Below, piece after piece: positions 49,093 through 57,314 of a stretch of DNA of 64,000 nt. The stretch is from Gammaproteobacteria bacterium (GTDB lineage: Bacteria; Pseudomonadota; Gammaproteobacteria; Eutrophobiales; Eutrophobiaceae), in the NCBI GenBank assembly GCA_004297165.1, contig SCUJ01000005.1, positions 186,001 to 250,000 of the forward strand. Direction: 5' to 3'. The position numbers were made by a program, and so were the translations under genes. A model generated the notes under the pieces. It had not been told where the DNA came from. It did not search any database and saw only the letters and a list, made by a program, of their open reading frames with translations. The first letter of the stretch is position 1. The number at the start of each line of letters is the position of its first letter.

Positions 49093-51757
49093 TGTCTCCG
49101 CCGCCCAACTGCGCGGCGATCTCGTCCAGCAGGCTGGAGTTCGCGTTTTTCACCGCCTGCTTCGCCGCCTCCGCCTTGCCCTTGATGCGCCGCATGTGCT
49201 CCATCTGCGAGGCGATGGTGGCGAATTTCTTCTCCTGCTCATCCTGTTCCACCCGGAACTCCTGCAAGTCTTCGGCAAGCTGTTTGCTCAGTTCCTCCTC
49301 GAGCAGGCCCTGTTTCATCAGGTCATTCTCATTCACCTGGGAGGCGGCGGCAGTTTCAACCTCCGCCATTTCCGCCTGCTCGATTTCCCGGTCAGCCTGC
49401 TTGAGCTTGACCTCGGCCGCGGCGATTTCCGCCTCTATCTTCATGCGTGACAACCGGTCCTTTTCTGCGTCGAGGGCCGCATGCCTGGCATGCAGTTTCC
49501 CGGCCTCGTCCTGGGCCGCCCGGCGCGCCGCCTCCGCTTCCGCGCGCGCCTTCGTGATCGCCAACTGCGCCTCTTGCAGTTTGCGCTGCTCCTGTTCGAG
49601 CTTCACCCGTTCCGCGCGCAGGCGCTCTTCCTCGGCCTTGCGGTCGATATCATGCTTCTGCTTGAATTCAGCGATGATCTTTTCTGCCTCTTCCTTGGCT
49701 GCCTTGCGAGCGGCGCCGGCGGCGGCCTGCTCCCGTTTCGCCTTCTCCATTTCCTCCTGGGCCCGGCTGAATTCCTCGGCCAGCTTGCGCCGTTCCACTT
49801 CCAGTTTCTCCCTAGCCTTGGCCTGAATCTGCAACTCCATCTGCTGTTGCTCCTGGCGTTTTTTCTCCGATTCGGCCTCCAGCCGGCGCCTGGCTTCCTC
49901 GACCTCTTCCCTGAGTTTGTGCGCGTCCGCCATCTTCTGCATGACCTCTTCCTGAATCTTTTTCTGCATGGCGTCCTGCTCTTTCTGTTTCACCAGGGCC
50001 TCCGCCTTGATGCTTTCGCGCGATTGTTCCAGTTCCCTTCGTTTCTCCAGGGCCTCCGCCTTGATGCTTTCCCGCGACTGTTCCAGTTCCCTTTGTTTCT
50101 CGAGGGCCTCCGCTTTGATGCTTTCGCGCGATTGTTCCAGTTCCTTGCGGATGCGTTCCGCCTCTTCCATGTTCCGCCTGGCCTGCTCCGCCTCCAGGTC
50201 CAATTGCGCCTTCTGCCGGCGTAGTTGTTCGGTCGCTTCCTGCCTCATCCGTTCCAGTTTCTCCATCTCTTCGGCATTGCGCGAATAAACCTGCTCCAGC
50301 TTGACCTTCTCCTCGCGCATCCGTTTCTCGGCCTCCTCGCGCATACGCCGGATCTTTTCTTCCTCAAACTGACGCAGGCGTTTAGCCTCCTCCTCGGCCT
50401 CGCGTTTGGCCGCCTCGATCTGCGCCCGCTCCGCCTTCAGCCGCCGTTCGATTTCGGCCTGCATGTCCTGCTCCGACATGGCGGCGACGGTTTCTTTCCT
50501 GATCTTCTCGATGCTCTCCAACTGCATGTTGGTGCGCGCGAGATCAGCCTCGAGCACCGAGGCGCGGACATCCGGGTCGTCGTCTTCTTCCTCGGATTCG
50601 GGAGGCGCGGGCGTTGGGGCCGGCGCCTTCGCGGGCGCCATGACGGGTGGGGAGGACACCTCGGATTTACGGGCGGCCTGAGTGTTGTGCATCAATCCGC
50701 CTTCGAGGTAACTGGCCTCGAACCCCTCTTCCAGCAACAGGAATACCGCCGTCGAACTGCGTCCCCCGGTATCGCAATAAACGATATAGTGCTTACTGCG
50801 ATCCAGTTTATCCATCTGCGTCCGCAGGATGTTTGAAGGTATGTTGATGCTGCCCGCGATGCCCGATGCATCGTGCTCATTCTTATAGCGGACATCGAGC
50901 CAGGCCGTGGATCCGGAGGCAACTTTCTTCGCCGCCTCTTCATACTTGATCGATTGCAGGGCGGGTTTCTTGATTAACTCGATGAAGTTGTCCTTGCTGA
51001 GTTTCATGACCGTGCCATCGGTCAGCATGCTGACCGTGGCGTTGCGGACGGTTTCCGTGATTAACGCCTCCTCTCCAAAACTGTCGCCGGCCTTGAGCAC
51101 GGCCAGATTTATATCCTTGCCGCCGGATGGGGGTTTGCGCGAGACCTGACATGCCCCCGAGGCGATGATGTAATAATCCTCGCCCGGTTCGCCCTGTTTG
51201 ATGACGACATCCCCGGCTTTTAGTTCGACCGGTTCCAGCAAGGCGAAGAGTCCCTGGATGCTGGTCATCGGCATCCGGGAAAACAACTCCGATTGCAGCA
51301 TCCGGGTCATCCAGTCGACATCTTCTTCCTCGCCGATATCGCTGACCTCGATATCGGTCGAAACGAGCTCCTCAACCGCGTTGCTTTCCGGCTTCTTCTG
51401 ATCCTGCATGACCAGCAGCTTGTCGAGACTGTTGCGATTGATCTGCAATACCACGGAATTGACATTGGCGCGGGCGGAAAACTGCCGCGGCTGCAATTGG
51501 GCCATCGCATAGCGGGCCCGATCGGCGCCGGCGCTGATCAAGTTATGCTGGGAATCGTTGGCGATAAGGGCGATCTCGCCTTCCAAAAGATAATAAGAAA
51601 ACTCGTCCCGGTCGCCCTGCTTGAATACGAACTTGCCTTTTTTGACCTTGATGAGGCCCGCCTTGTTGATGAATTCGTTCTGCGTCAGGGGCGGCAGTTC
51701 GTTTATCGGTATCAGATTACGGATAAGTTCCGCATAGTTTTGTTTCTCATCACTCAT
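49085..51757 (-). CDS. Cyclic-nucleotide-binding, rhodanese and coiled-coil protein
   Basis: An 890-residue protein with an unusual architecture. Residues ~20-120 are a degenerate cyclic-nucleotide-binding fold. Residues ~155-270 are a second, better preserved one with GDSFGEEALITETVRNATV (phosphate-binding cassette Glu and Arg). Residues ~285-360 are a rhodanese domain with active-site Cys in VYCDTGGRSS. After a Pro-rich linker, ~420-870 is a continuous, highly charged coiled coil. An 18-residue unit (ELEQSRESIKAEALEKQR) occurs three times. No membrane segment is seen. ATG 51757 is chosen over an upstream start. Its role is unknown; a scaffold that senses cAMP or cGMP and sulfane sulfur is conceivable. 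Confidence 0.87.
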   Translation of the reverse strand: MSDEKQNYAELIRNLIPINELPPLTQNEFINKAGLIKVKKGKFVFKQGDRDEFSYYLLEGEIALIANDSQHNLISAGADRARYAMAQLQPRQFSARANVNSVVLQINRNSLDKLLVMQDQKKPESNAVEELVSTDIEVSDIGEEEDVDWMTRMLQSELFSRMPMTSIQGLFALLEPVELKAGDVVIKQGEPGEDYYIIASGACQVSRKPPSGGKDINLAVLKAGDSFGEEALITETVRNATVSMLTDGTVMKLSKDNFIELIKKPALQSIKYEEAAKKVASGSTAWLDVRYKNEHDASGIAGSINIPSNILRTQMDKLDRSKHYIVYCDTGGRSSTAVFLLLEEGFEASYLEGGLMHNTQAARKSEVSSPPVMAPAKAPAPTPAPPESEEEDDDPDVRASVLEADLARTNMQLESIEKIRKETVAAMSEQDMQAEIERRLKAERAQIEAAKREAEEEAKRLRQFEEEKIRRMREEAEKRMREEKVKLEQVYSRNAEEMEKLERMRQEATEQLRRQKAQLDLEAEQARRNMEEAERIRKELEQSRESIKAEALEKQRELEQSRESIKAEALEKRRELEQSRESIKAEALVKQKEQDAMQKKIQEEVMQKMADAHKLREEVEEARRRLEAESEKKRQEQQQMELQIQAKAREKLEVERRKLAEEFSRAQEEMEKAKREQAAAGAARKAAKEEAEKIIAEFKQKHDIDRKAEEERLRAERVKLEQEQRKLQEAQLAITKARAEAEAARRAAQDEAGKLHARHAALDAEKDRLSRMKIEAEIAAAEVKLKQADREIEQAEMAEVETAAASQVNENDLMKQGLLEEELSKQLAEDLQEFRVEQDEQEKKFATIASQMEHMRRIKGKAEAAKQAVKNANSSLLDEIAAQLGGGDKR
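49982..50143 (-). repeat. Three 54-bp in-frame tandem repeats
   Basis: Three nearly identical 54-base units inside the coiled-coil gene encode ELEQSRESIKAEALEKQR with few substitutions. The low divergence indicates recent expansion by slippage or unequal recombination. The 18-residue unit is not a multiple of seven, so the heptad register shifts between copies. Confidence 0.9.
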
Positions 51758-52008
51758 GTTTACAGCATACCGGATTCCGACACTGATCACACCATCTGGC
51801 GCGGGTTTTCAGGGTATCCGCGGTGCGCCGGATATTTTTAATATTAGCCAAACCGGTTAACCGTCAGGATGTAGCGATGGCCTACTCATTTCAGGGTAGA
51901 TACATGATTCTCCCGAAAATTTATAATCCGTCGCCGGTAATAGCCGTAATAAATCCGGCTGATCGAATCAAGATCGTTGCAGGAAAGAAAACGACGAGGG
52001 AGCACGCA

Positions 52009-52353
52009 ATGCCGCAGGACATCATCGATACCGATAACATTCTCGAAAGATTAATCGCCCTTTGTGAATCCTATAATTTGAAACTGCCGTGCGAACTGGA
52101 CAGTTGGCACGGTTTCGACTCGACCAACACCAAATCCCTGATAAAACTCGGCCTCTATCTGGAGACCGTCGGCTGGCGTTTCATTGGAATGTGGCCCAAT
52201 CCGGCGGGCGCGCGGAATTTCCATTTACGAGTTGCGCGTACCGGAGTCTACGACACCCACGCATTGGCGGCGGAGATAAAGATGATGCGCAAGGTTGCCT
52301 CCGATCACTCGTTGTTGCACTACAGCGATTGCACGCAACAGCCGATCGCCTGA
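52009..52353 (+). CDS. Hypothetical protein
   Basis: A 114-residue cytosolic protein of unknown function, with no signal peptide or membrane segment. It contains one Trp-rich core (LDSWHGFDST, VGWRFIGMWPNPAG) and a helical C-terminus. ATG 52009 has a good GAGGGAG site upstream (~52-bp into an open frame that begins at 51823), so I prefer it; the earlier frame overlaps a non-conserved-looking leader. The coiled-coil gene is divergent. Coding is supported by the ribosome site and composition, not by a family match. Confidence 0.6.
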   Translation: MPQDIIDTDNILERLIALCESYNLKLPCELDSWHGFDSTNTKSLIKLGLYLETVGWRFIGMWPNPAGARNFHLRVARTGVYDTHALAAEIKMMRKVASDHSLLHYSDCTQQPIA

Positions 52354-52412
52354 GCCCGCTCAGACTGCGGTGGATTGGATGTTGTTTTGCCGCCGGATAT
52401 TTCCGGCGCGCC

Positions 52413-52967
52413 TCAAGGCAGCTCCGTAAGTTTCTCCACGAGGGGCCGGCGCAAAGTTGTGGGAACTGCCTGCGGATAGCCATACCAGAAGATTCCGGTA
52501 ATTTTTTCCTGTTGCCGATCTATCTGCAGCAGTTCGTACAAGCCTGCGTGCCGGCTCAACTCGCCGGTCGTCCATTTGCATCCGATGCCTCGCGACCAGA
52601 GGTACAACATGAGATTCTGCGCGGCGCAGCAGCAGGCCGCAAAGTCTTCATCTGCCCTTATTGGGCTGGCCGATACCGCGCACGTCTGTACCAGCCAGCC
52701 GGGGATGGCGAGCCAGCGTTGCAATTTCATTTCCGCAGCCTGATCCCCGCGCGCCGCGCGAATAAGATCCGCATTCAACCGGCAGACCTTCTCCTTCATC
52801 TCGGGTCCCAGCAGATAATATCGCCAGGGTTCGGTCAGACGATGGTTGGGAGCCCAGGCAGCCAGTTCAAGCGCCTCCAGGATCAATTCCCTGGGCGGCA
52901 TCCGGTCCGGCAGAAAATCGTGAATGGTGCGCCGGCCACGGATGATTTCGGCGATAGTCTCACTCAT
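52413..52967 (-). CDS. Nitroreductase family protein
   Basis: A 184-residue FMN-dependent oxidoreductase. The N-terminal FMN-binding Arg pair is in IRGRRTIHDFLPDRM, followed by LAAWAPNHRLTEPWRYYLLG and the C-terminal ITGIFWYGYP. Small members reduce nitroaromatics, quinones or flavins, or act as dehydrogenases; the substrate is unknown. It lies 33 bases downstream of the Ser/Thr kinase gene on the same strand. Confidence 0.88.
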   Translation of the reverse strand: MSETIAEIIRGRRTIHDFLPDRMPPRELILEALELAAWAPNHRLTEPWRYYLLGPEMKEKVCRLNADLIRAARGDQAAEMKLQRWLAIPGWLVQTCAVSASPIRADEDFAACCCAAQNLMLYLWSRGIGCKWTTGELSRHAGLYELLQIDRQQEKITGIFWYGYPQAVPTTLRRPLVEKLTELP

Positions 52968-53000
52968 AGCGGGATCCTCGGGATGCTTCGATATAAACTC

Positions 53001-54605
53001 TCACTCGCCTGCCTTTGGGGAACCGCGCAGGCGCTCCTTGCGAATCAGTTCCACCGCCCGTTCGAGTCCGCGATTCTGCGGATCCAGCACGCGGATCTCA
53101 TTCACCCAGGCCTCGGCCTGTTCCAGTTCCCCGCGCTTGACCGCACCCTGGATCTGCTGGAGATAGCCGCCAAGCCTTTTCTTCAGTTCACCGGAGGCGC
53201 GCGCATCCCTCGGGTCCTGTTTGAGTCTGCGCCGGATTGCGGCGAGCGCCTGTTTGTCATCCCCGCTCAATAATGGGACGAGTTTCGGCGTCTTTTCTGT
53301 TTCAGGGCTGGGACTCGCCGCCGGCATTGGTTGAGGGGCAGCCGCTGCCGGCTGCCTTTCCGGAACGGAGATGGCAGGTCGATTCGTCACCACCGCGGAT
53401 ACGACCGGTGACTCCTGTTCCTCCGTTTCTGTCGTTTCCGGGGCGGGAACGCCGAAAGAAGAACGGATCCGGTGGCGGATGACGCCAGCCAGCAGGAAAG
53501 TGGCAATCAAGGCAACCGCCACGACAGCGACAGGTTTTCTAAACCATGAGCGGGTTTGCGGTTTCGCCGTTGCGGGGCGAGCGGCGGCATCACTATTTTT
53601 CGGCATGTCGGCTTTTACTGTCGCCGCGGTAATAACCGACGTCTTTTGGGTGGGCAGATCCGCCACGCGCTCCGTCGCGGCGTCCGCGACAGCGGAAACG
53701 GCAACCTCAGCCTCAGCCACCCAACCAAGCTCCCCGCGCCAGGCATGAATGGACTGCGGTCTTTCCTCCGCCCTGAAGGCCAGCCCGTGATCCAATGCGG
53801 CGAGCCAGGCCGGTTGATAGCCCCCCGGCAGTAATCCCGCCGCAGGGATGAGGACATCCTTGCCGGTGCTAAGCAACGCCTCGCTCCGATCCACCGCGTT
53901 CGGCGGTGAGACGCCGGTAGCCGCCCGGTATAAGGTCGCCGCCAGTCCGTAGATGTCGGTCCAGGGGCCCTGGCGTTCGCCCTTGCCGGTATATTGTTCG
54001 AACGGCGCATAGCCCGGCGAAACCATCGTGGTCATGGTCCGGGTTGTCATTCCGAAGGACTGTCTCGCCGAGCCGAAATCCAGGAGGACGGGGCTGCCGT
54101 TTCCACGGAGGTAGATGTTTGGCGGTTTGATGTCCCGGTGAATGAATCCGGCGGCATGCACCTGTTCAAGGCCATCGAGCAAGGGCATGGCCAGGTCATG
54201 CAGTTCCTTCGCGGGCAATGTCTTGCGCCGGCGCAGGACGTCGGACAGTGGCTCGCCCTGCTCGTATTCCATGATCATGTAGGCGGTGTTGTTGGCCGGG
54301 AATACCGCGATGACGCGGACGATATTCGGGTGACTGAAATGCGCCAGCGTCTGCGCCTCGCTGAGAAAGCGGTCCAGACCCCAGCGATATTGCTCTTCGC
54401 AGGCGCTGGTGACAGGCGCCACTGTCGCATCCCGCTCCCTGATCGCCACTTCGATGGGAAGATATTCCTTGATGGCCACCTTGCGGTTCAGGTTGGTGTC
54501 TTCCGCAAGATAAGTGATGCCAAAGCCCCCCTGACCCAGCACCTGCCGGATGACATACCAGTGAAGGGTATATCCAGGGGTAAGGGCGTTACGGGACTCG
54601 GTCAT
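53001..54605 (-). CDS. Membrane-anchored Ser/Thr protein kinase
   Basis: A 534-residue Hanks-type kinase. Residues ~14-280 are the kinase domain: glycine loop LGQGGFGITYLA, Lys46 in VAIKEYLP, catalytic loop FIHRDIKPPNIYL (Asp158, Asn163), LLDFGSAR (Asp176) and SPGYAPFEQY. An Ala/Thr-rich linker, one membrane helix (~358-376) and an extracytoplasmic C-terminus follow; the last ~90 residues are charged and helical, TPR-like. All catalytic residues are kept, so it should be active. A PP2C phosphatase and FHA protein are encoded at 11.4-13.0 kb. The nitroreductase gene follows. Confidence 0.92.
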   Translation of the reverse strand: MTESRNALTPGYTLHWYVIRQVLGQGGFGITYLAEDTNLNRKVAIKEYLPIEVAIRERDATVAPVTSACEEQYRWGLDRFLSEAQTLAHFSHPNIVRVIAVFPANNTAYMIMEYEQGEPLSDVLRRRKTLPAKELHDLAMPLLDGLEQVHAAGFIHRDIKPPNIYLRGNGSPVLLDFGSARQSFGMTTRTMTTMVSPGYAPFEQYTGKGERQGPWTDIYGLAATLYRAATGVSPPNAVDRSEALLSTGKDVLIPAAGLLPGGYQPAWLAALDHGLAFRAEERPQSIHAWRGELGWVAEAEVAVSAVADAATERVADLPTQKTSVITAATVKADMPKNSDAAARPATAKPQTRSWFRKPVAVVAVALIATFLLAGVIRHRIRSSFGVPAPETTETEEQESPVVSAVVTNRPAISVPERQPAAAAPQPMPAASPSPETEKTPKLVPLLSGDDKQALAAIRRRLKQDPRDARASGELKKRLGGYLQQIQGAVKRGELEQAEAWVNEIRVLDPQNRGLERAVELIRKERLRGSPKAGE

Positions 54606-54644
54606 GAATGGTTACCTTAGCAGGTTCAACGTAGCGTTAAAACC

Positions 54645-54662
54645 GCGCCATTCGCCCGGCGC
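54645..54662 (-). terminator. Weak candidate terminator after lexA
   Basis: On the minus strand a GCGCC stem, 8-base loop and GGCGC is followed by GGTTTTAACG, 17 bases past the lexA stop. The short stem and four Ts make it weak. Confidence 0.3.
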
Positions 54663-54678
54663 CCCGGACAAGTTTTTC

Positions 54679-55272
54679 CTAAAACAACCGCACCTGCCCC
54701 ACCACCACACCCTGGATCCGGACCCGCTCGGCGGGATAGACCATAGAGGCCAGTTTGCGATTGGCCGGGATCAATTCCACCCGGGCGCCGTGCTTCTTCA
54801 ACCGCTTGAGGGTAACCTCCTCGCCATCGATCAGCGCCACGACGATATCGCCGTTGGCGGCGGTGTCCGTGTGCCGGATGATGATGAGGTCGCCGTCATA
54901 AATGCCGGCGTCGATCATGGAATCCCCCCGGACCTTGAGGGCATAGCGATCCGGCCCCAGCAGCAGATCGGAGAAATTGATCTCCTTCTGATCGGTGATG
55001 GCCTCGATGGGTCGCCCCGCCGCGATCCGCCCCAGCAGCGGCAGGATGGTCAGACGCCGGGAGTTCTCGCCGGTCAGGCGTATGCCCCGCCAGTTGCGCC
55101 CGGTGCGTTGCAGGTGCCCCTTCCGGACCAGCGCCGCGACATAGCGATGGACGGTGCCTTTCGAACGGATGGACAGCGCCGCGCCGATCTCGGTCAGCGT
55201 CGGGGCATGACCCTCGCGGGCAATGTGGTGCGTGATGAATTGCAGGATCTTCTCTTCCAGGGGGGTCAGCAT
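54679..55272 (-). CDS. lexA: LexA-type SOS repressor with divergent DNA-binding helix
   Basis: A 197-residue LexA. The autocleavage site is Ala-Gly in GRIAAGRPIEAI, the catalytic Ser is in RGDSMIDAG and the Lys in GEEVTLKRL. The N-terminal winged helix has the recognition region SKGTVHRYVAALVRKG instead of the enterobacterial SPNAAEEHLKALARKG, so the operator should differ from CTGT-N8-ACAG. A GGAG site lies 8 bases before the ATG. The spacer shared with the divergent CigR-like gene contains a perfect 15-bp palindrome (55370-55384), a candidate operator. Confidence 0.92.
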   Translation of the reverse strand: MLTPLEEKILQFITHHIAREGHAPTLTEIGAALSIRSKGTVHRYVAALVRKGHLQRTGRNWRGIRLTGENSRRLTILPLLGRIAAGRPIEAITDQKEINFSDLLLGPDRYALKVRGDSMIDAGIYDGDLIIIRHTDTAANGDIVVALIDGEEVTLKRLKKHGARVELIPANRKLASMVYPAERVRIQGVVVGQVRLF

Positions 55273-55369
55273 GAATATACTCCAAAGGTTCTCCGGAAAG
55301 CATAGAGAACATCAAGAGGACTTTCAAGCGCAAACGCGGGTTTCTTTATTTCGCATTCTGCTTCACAAT

Positions 55370-55384
55370 TTAACAGTCTGTTAA
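55370..55384. promoter_or_regulatory. Candidate LexA operator palindrome
   Basis: TTAACAG-T-CTGTTAA is a perfect 15-bp palindrome ~98 bases upstream of lexA and 56 bases upstream of the divergent gene. It contains ACAG and CTGT half-sites in the order opposite to the classical box. Binding by this LexA is inference from position only. Confidence 0.4.
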
Positions 55385-55440
55385 CTGCGGACCCGAACCA
55401 GATCCGGACAGGGAGTTCCAATACTCCGGAGTCACATACA

Positions 55441-55977
55441 ATGCGGAAATCAAACCCTATGCATACATTGGATCGACAACTACTTGTAATCGCAACCCTG
55501 CTGCTCTGCGCTGGCGGGGCGGGCGCGGCCGATGAAGCCGCCACCGCCGTGCTGGAAAGCGCCGTGGAGGCTGGATTCAGCGAGCTGGAAAGACAGATCA
55601 TCGGCGATTATTACGTCGACCAGGCCGGCGGACAAACCGTAACGGAGGAAACCGCCCCCGTCAGCCAGAAATCGGGAGGCAAGTCCAAACCGGGCAAGGG
55701 CAAGAATAAACAAGGCGCTCAAGGCCAACTGCCTCAAGGTCTCGCCAAGCGGGACCGCCTGCCGCCCGGTCTGGAACGGCAATTACAGAAGAACGGAACC
55801 CTGCCGCCGGGTCTCGCCAAGCGCAGCCTGCCGGCGGACCTCGAACAGCACCTGCCGCCGGCGCCGGAAGGCTACGAACGGCAGATTATCGAGGATTCGG
55901 CCATCGTCCTGGTGGAGCAGGCGACCGGGCAGATAGCGGATATCATCACTGACGCGATCCTTGGGCCAAGCGAATAA
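55441..55977 (+). CDS. Secreted CigR/RcnB-like protein
   Basis: A 178-residue exported protein. A signal peptide (~8-30, LLVIATLLLCAGGAGA), a Lys/Gly-rich linker (GGKSKPGKGKNKQG), repeated LPPGLxK motifs (LPQGLAKRDRLPPGLERQL, LPPGLAKRSLPADL) and a C-terminal IVLVEQATGQIADIITDAI segment match the CigR/RcnB-like periplasmic family as I know it. Its biochemical function is not established. A GGAG site nine bases ahead supports ATG 55441. It is divergent from lexA and 19 bases ahead of apaG, possibly cotranscribed. Confidence 0.72.
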   Translation: MRKSNPMHTLDRQLLVIATLLLCAGGAGAADEAATAVLESAVEAGFSELERQIIGDYYVDQAGGQTVTEETAPVSQKSGGKSKPGKGKNKQGAQGQLPQGLAKRDRLPPGLERQLQKNGTLPPGLAKRSLPADLEQHLPPAPEGYERQIIEDSAIVLVEQATGQIADIITDAILGPSE

Positions 55978-55996
55978 TCGACGGGGAACCAAAACC

Positions 55997-56410
55997 ATGA
56001 CGTACCGGCGCCATCCCGAATCCGCTGAGGAAACCAAACGACCCTATGCCATCCGGGTCAAGGTGGAGACGGCATACATCCCCGAGCAATCCCGTCCGGA
56101 GGTCGATCGCTATGTCTTCGCCTATACGATCACCATCACGAATACCGGGACGGTGCCGGCGCGTTTGCTCCGGCGCCACTGGGTCATCACGGACGCCAAC
56201 AGCAAGATCCAGGAGGTGCGCGGCGATGGCGTGATCGGCGAGCAGCCGCATCTCTCGCCCGGACAATCCTACATCTACACGAGCGGCGCAATGCTGGAAA
56301 CGCCGCTCGGTTGCATGGAAGGCAGTTACGAGATGCTGGCCGATGACGGCATGGAATTCGAGGCGCCCATCGCCGCCTTCCGTTTGTCCATGCCGCATAC
56401 CCTGCACTGA
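55997..56410 (+). CDS. apaG: ApaG domain protein
   Basis: A 137-residue fibronectin-III-like protein of the ApaG family. Typical blocks are FAYTITITNTGTVPARLLRRHW, VRGDGVIGEQPHLSPGQSY and GCMEGSYEM. It is linked to apaH as in many proteobacteria; the precise function is not settled. ATG 55997 is preferred because the longer frame from 55961 overlaps the upstream gene and lacks family resemblance there. apaH starts 40 bases downstream. Confidence 0.94.
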   Translation: MTYRRHPESAEETKRPYAIRVKVETAYIPEQSRPEVDRYVFAYTITITNTGTVPARLLRRHWVITDANSKIQEVRGDGVIGEQPHLSPGQSYIYTSGAMLETPLGCMEGSYEMLADDGMEFEAPIAAFRLSMPHTLH

Positions 56411-56450
56411 TTCCCCTTTACCGTTTACGACAGGCTGCTGATCCCACCGC

Positions 56451-57302
56451 ATGGCGACCTTCGCGATCGGCGACATCCAGGGCTGTCACCAGGAATTGCT
56501 CGACCTGCTCGAAGCGATCCGCTTCGAACCGTCGCGCGATCGTCTGTGGTTTACCGGCGATCTCGTCAATCGCGGTCCGGACTCCCTCAATACCATGCGC
56601 ACGGTGCGGGACACCGGAGGGATTGTCGTCCTCGGCAATCATGACCTCCACCTGCTGGCGATTGCCTATGGCAAGGCCCTGCCGCGGAAGAAGGACACGC
56701 TCGATGCCATCCTGGCGGCCCCGGACCGGGAGGAACTGCTGGAATGGCTGCGGACCCGGCCCCTCCTGCACATCGACCACGAACTTGGCTATACCCTGGT
56801 GCATGCCGGGCTGCCGCCGCAATGGGATGCCGCGACGGCCGAGTCCTGCGCCCGCGAGGTCGAACACGTCCTGAGGGGCCCCAAGGCGGGGAAATTCTTT
56901 GCCCGCATGTACGGCGACCTCCCAGACCTGTGGGCGGAAGGCCTCGAAAAGTGGGATCGTTACCGGTACATCGTCAATGCCCTGACCCGCCTGCGCTATT
57001 GCGATCAGGACGGCCGCGTGGCGCTGCGCTACAAAGGCCCGCCCGGGAGTCAACCCGCCGATTGCAAACCCTGGTATCACCTCAATGGACGCAAGAACCG
57101 CGGCACGCATATCATCTTCGGCCATTGGGCCACCGTCACCCTGGGGCAGGAGAAAGACTTCGCGCCCTTCGCCGTGCACCCCCTCGACACGGGCTGCGTC
57201 TGGGGCGGCCCCTTGACCGCCATGCGCTTGGAGGATCGCCGGTATTTCTCCGTGCCTTCACGCCAGCAGCCATTCGATGGCCGCTATCACGAGGCGGACT
57301 GA
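56451..57302 (+). CDS. apaH: Symmetrical diadenosine tetraphosphatase
   Basis: A 283-residue metallophosphatase splitting Ap4A into two ADP, and able to decap Np4-capped RNA. The metallophosphoesterase signature is complete: GDIQGCH, GDLVNRGPDS and GNHDLH, followed by YTLVHAGL and FGHWATV. Length is normal. It follows apaG and converges with folA (12-base spacer), the same neighbourhood as in Escherichia coli. Confidence 0.95.
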   Translation: MATFAIGDIQGCHQELLDLLEAIRFEPSRDRLWFTGDLVNRGPDSLNTMRTVRDTGGIVVLGNHDLHLLAIAYGKALPRKKDTLDAILAAPDREELLEWLRTRPLLHIDHELGYTLVHAGLPPQWDAATAESCAREVEHVLRGPKAGKFFARMYGDLPDLWAEGLEKWDRYRYIVNALTRLRYCDQDGRVALRYKGPPGSQPADCKPWYHLNGRKNRGTHIIFGHWATVTLGQEKDFAPFAVHPLDTGCVWGGPLTAMRLEDRRYFSVPSRQQPFDGRYHEAD

Positions 57303-57314
57303 AGCAACCGAGAA

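Noticed and set aside
55277-55435. Repeated ACTCC/GGAGT elements around lexA as LexA boxes
   Set aside because: The copies at 55279-55283 and 55423-55432 coincide with the Shine-Dalgarno sites of lexA and of the divergent gene, which explains them.
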